Source of the DNA: Flammula alnicola
Taxonomy: Eukaryota; Basidiomycota; Agaricomycetes; Agaricales; Strophariaceae
DNA: 64,000 nucleotides
Direction of reading: 5' to 3'
Assembly: GCA_015499995.1 (NCBI GenBank)
Contig: JADNRV010000008.1
Span: forward strand, 1 to 64,000
In this document: piece after piece, positions 62,197 to 64,000 of the stretch
Layout: the number at the start of each line of letters is the position of its first letter
Numbering within the stretch: the first letter of the stretch is position 1
The notes under the pieces: model-generated
What the model saw: the letters and a program-made list of their open reading frames with translations, nothing else
Told to the model about the DNA's origin: nothing
The model's database searches: none
Made by a program: the position numbers and the translations under genes

Positions 62197-64000
62197 TTTC
62201 TGTCTTCGTTCTTTGTCTTTTTCTTATCTTATGCTTCGCTCTTCGCACCTTTTCCTCTTCCTTCATTTCTTGCGATAGCAAGCTGTTTTTTCTTTTAGTA
62301 TAATGAATGATTCACGTACCTATTGATACCTAAGTCTTCTTCGTCATTCAAGAACCATATTGCAGCTGGTCTGTTGAATTGGATGTCGTAGCGCGCAGCG
62401 GTGATCGTGGATGTCGTCAGCGTTATGAAGTCGTAGAGCCGAGGAAGTAGACTCGCGACCATGCTTTAGCCTTCTGCGCAGTGATCTTCAGAAATATGTG
62501 ACTTGGCGTTGGCTTACGCATTGGCAGTTCAAAAATGACGACAGTAGAAGGCAGGTGTTTGTCCTTTTTCCATGGGGGACCTTTGTACGATCGGTGGATT
62601 GGTGGCTGTCGTGAACCCTTATGTCTTCTGCAGTTATGATTAGGCTTACGTAATCAAGAGGGACGTGAAAATGCATACCGTTGAACGAGCAGTAAATTTA
62701 CAAAAGCAATTCCCAAAGCTCAAGCAAGATACTCTACAGTGGAATCTTGGTTTCCGTCGACGTCGTGTTTGTGTTCCGAATCCGTCTGGTGCTGAGTGTC
62801 AGTCGGATCTCGCTGTCTTGCAGCAGGTTGGATGGCTTGTAGATGCTCCTGATGTCAACGTGCAGCTATACGGAGATGCTGGCGATATGTAGGTGCGAGA
62901 GTGTGTGGCTACGTCGTCTTGGGTAATATACATACTTGATAAGAAGCAGCCCTAGACAGTGCCGAAGGAATATACGAACAAATATGTCGGCTCGAATACA
63001 AGGACGGCATCGCTGGCATCCTACGCTAGACATTAAGGCGTGGGGTCGATGGCGAGGGCTAAGTTTGTTAAAGAGGGTTTTTAATACACACAAACATCCA
63101 AAAAAGATAGAGACACGCACCTGCTTAAGCACTTGAACCCTGTGACTCTGAGCGGATGACCCAACGTGCGTTCAGACCGCATGAAAGCCTGAGTAGCATT
63201 GGCGGGGGCCAAGGCAGATTTTCGTGGAACATAGGGCTGGCGTTTCGCGAGGAACTTCAAGGGGCGATATAGGCCGACGCGGGGTGGAGATAGAGAGGTT
63301 TGAGAGGCAACAAATAGCGAGACGACTACAAATTAACGTTAGTACGATAAGAGACTTCAAGGACGAAGGAACGCACTTTACCTGTGCTTTGACAGAGCTT
63401 TAGAACTGGAGGCTTTGAGTTCAAGCTTCACGATCCGACTGAGCATGCTGTCTTGCTGCATGCCAAGCAACGAACTCGAGGAAGGCTTTGATTCTGGAGA
63501 ATGGCAGGTGGACGTTCAGCAGCTGTACAAGATGATGAGGAGCTTCGTAGTAAGTTAAGTAACGTACTCGCTTTCTTTGTAACAAAAATGCTTACTGTAT
63601 TTCCCCGTGTACCATCTCACCGCATGGTCGCTGTTCATATATAAGGCGGCTACTCAAGCTCGGGAAGACTGAGGGCCGGCAGAGAGGACGCGGTGACGTT
63701 GATATTGAAATATTGGCTGAGAGTTTTCTGCATTCAACAATAAATTAATAACGAAGGACATAGCTGGTAGAACTAACATATACGTATATCTCTAGATTCC
63801 TCCCTCCTCGTTATCGCCGGAGGCAACAAACACTGGCTTCCTGTATCCAAGAATTGTTGGTCATCATTGAATCCTCGAGTACAGAGGTTGTCCAAACCTT
63901 CCTAGGTCGTGGCAAGGGACTGCGACGTTGGTTACCAGTAATGAGAATAGCAGGGAACGATGGTCGAGGAGTCCATCATGTTCTTGTCATGAACGACCGT
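62197..64000. other. unresolved right-hand region
   Basis: Several short open frames lie on both strands. A frame open from about 63794 to the right edge encodes FLPPRYRRRQQTLASCIQEL and LVIIESSSTEVVQTFLGRGK, without an ATG until near the end; it could be part of a gene continuing beyond the window. A minus-strand stretch near 62740-62850 (LLQDSEIRLTLSTRR) was also noted. None could be assigned. Confidence 0.35.

Overview
The window is nuclear DNA from a filamentous basidiomycete, most likely an Agaricomycete. Genes carry many 45-70 nt GT-AG introns, often with CTAAC/CTGAC branch points. They sit close together on both strands, and the set includes lineage markers: a FunK1 kinase, a NACHT-WD40 protein and a MYND-ankyrin protein. 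No tRNA, rRNA, CRISPR array, transposon or plasmid feature was recognised.

Layout, left to right. 1-16 kb: SLX1 nuclease (minus, runs off the left edge), a Naa50-like N-acetyltransferase (minus), PEP carboxykinase (plus), FunK1 kinase (minus), ER Hsp70 BiP/Kar2 (plus, divergent from FunK1), a PHD-finger protein (minus) and a multi-pass membrane protein (plus). 17-30 kb: DNA primase small subunit (plus), an unknown helical protein (minus), an AP-4 epsilon-like adaptin (minus), an ankyrin-MYND protein (minus), the Bub2 checkpoint GAP (plus) and a bZIP factor (minus). 30-44 kb: amino-acid permease (plus), nucleoside hydrolase (minus), RACK1 (plus, with a U24 box C/D snoRNA in intron 3), an acidic unknown protein (minus), a fucose-permease-like MFS transporter (plus), GOT1 (minus) and a Gln/Pro-rich protein (minus). 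44-57 kb: UTP6 (plus), a Ran1/Ksp1-like kinase (plus), a duplicated and half-decayed kinase-tail/cyclin-tail segment, a Pho80-like cyclin (minus), ribosomal protein uL11 (plus) and a tandem pair of mitochondrial-type paralogues (plus). 58-62 kb: a ten-exon NACHT-WD40 gene whose last exon encodes a domain resembling the Spa2 polarisome C-terminus. The final 1.8 kb is unresolved.

Most genes are housekeeping: ER folding, ribosome assembly (UTP6, uL11, RACK1, U24), gluconeogenesis, vesicle traffic (AP-4, GOT1), DNA replication and repair (PRI1, SLX1) and mitotic exit (Bub2). Two places stand out. One is the NACHT-WD40-Spa2-like fusion, where all ten exons join in frame and the splice phase is conserved across the junction. 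The other is the 50-53 kb block: the 3' ends of a convergent kinase/cyclin pair were duplicated, then the cyclin copy decayed in one unit and the kinase copy in the other.

Several genes are interrupted by single missing bases, usually in short homopolymers (SLX1, MYND, BUB2, Gln-rich gene, UTP6, kinase, cyclin, paralogue A). Their neighbours are perfectly intact. The pattern looks more like assembly indels than biological decay, so these genes should not be called pseudogenes without raw-read support. Exon boundaries were worked out by hand from splice signals and frame continuity; coordinates are accurate to a few bases where given.
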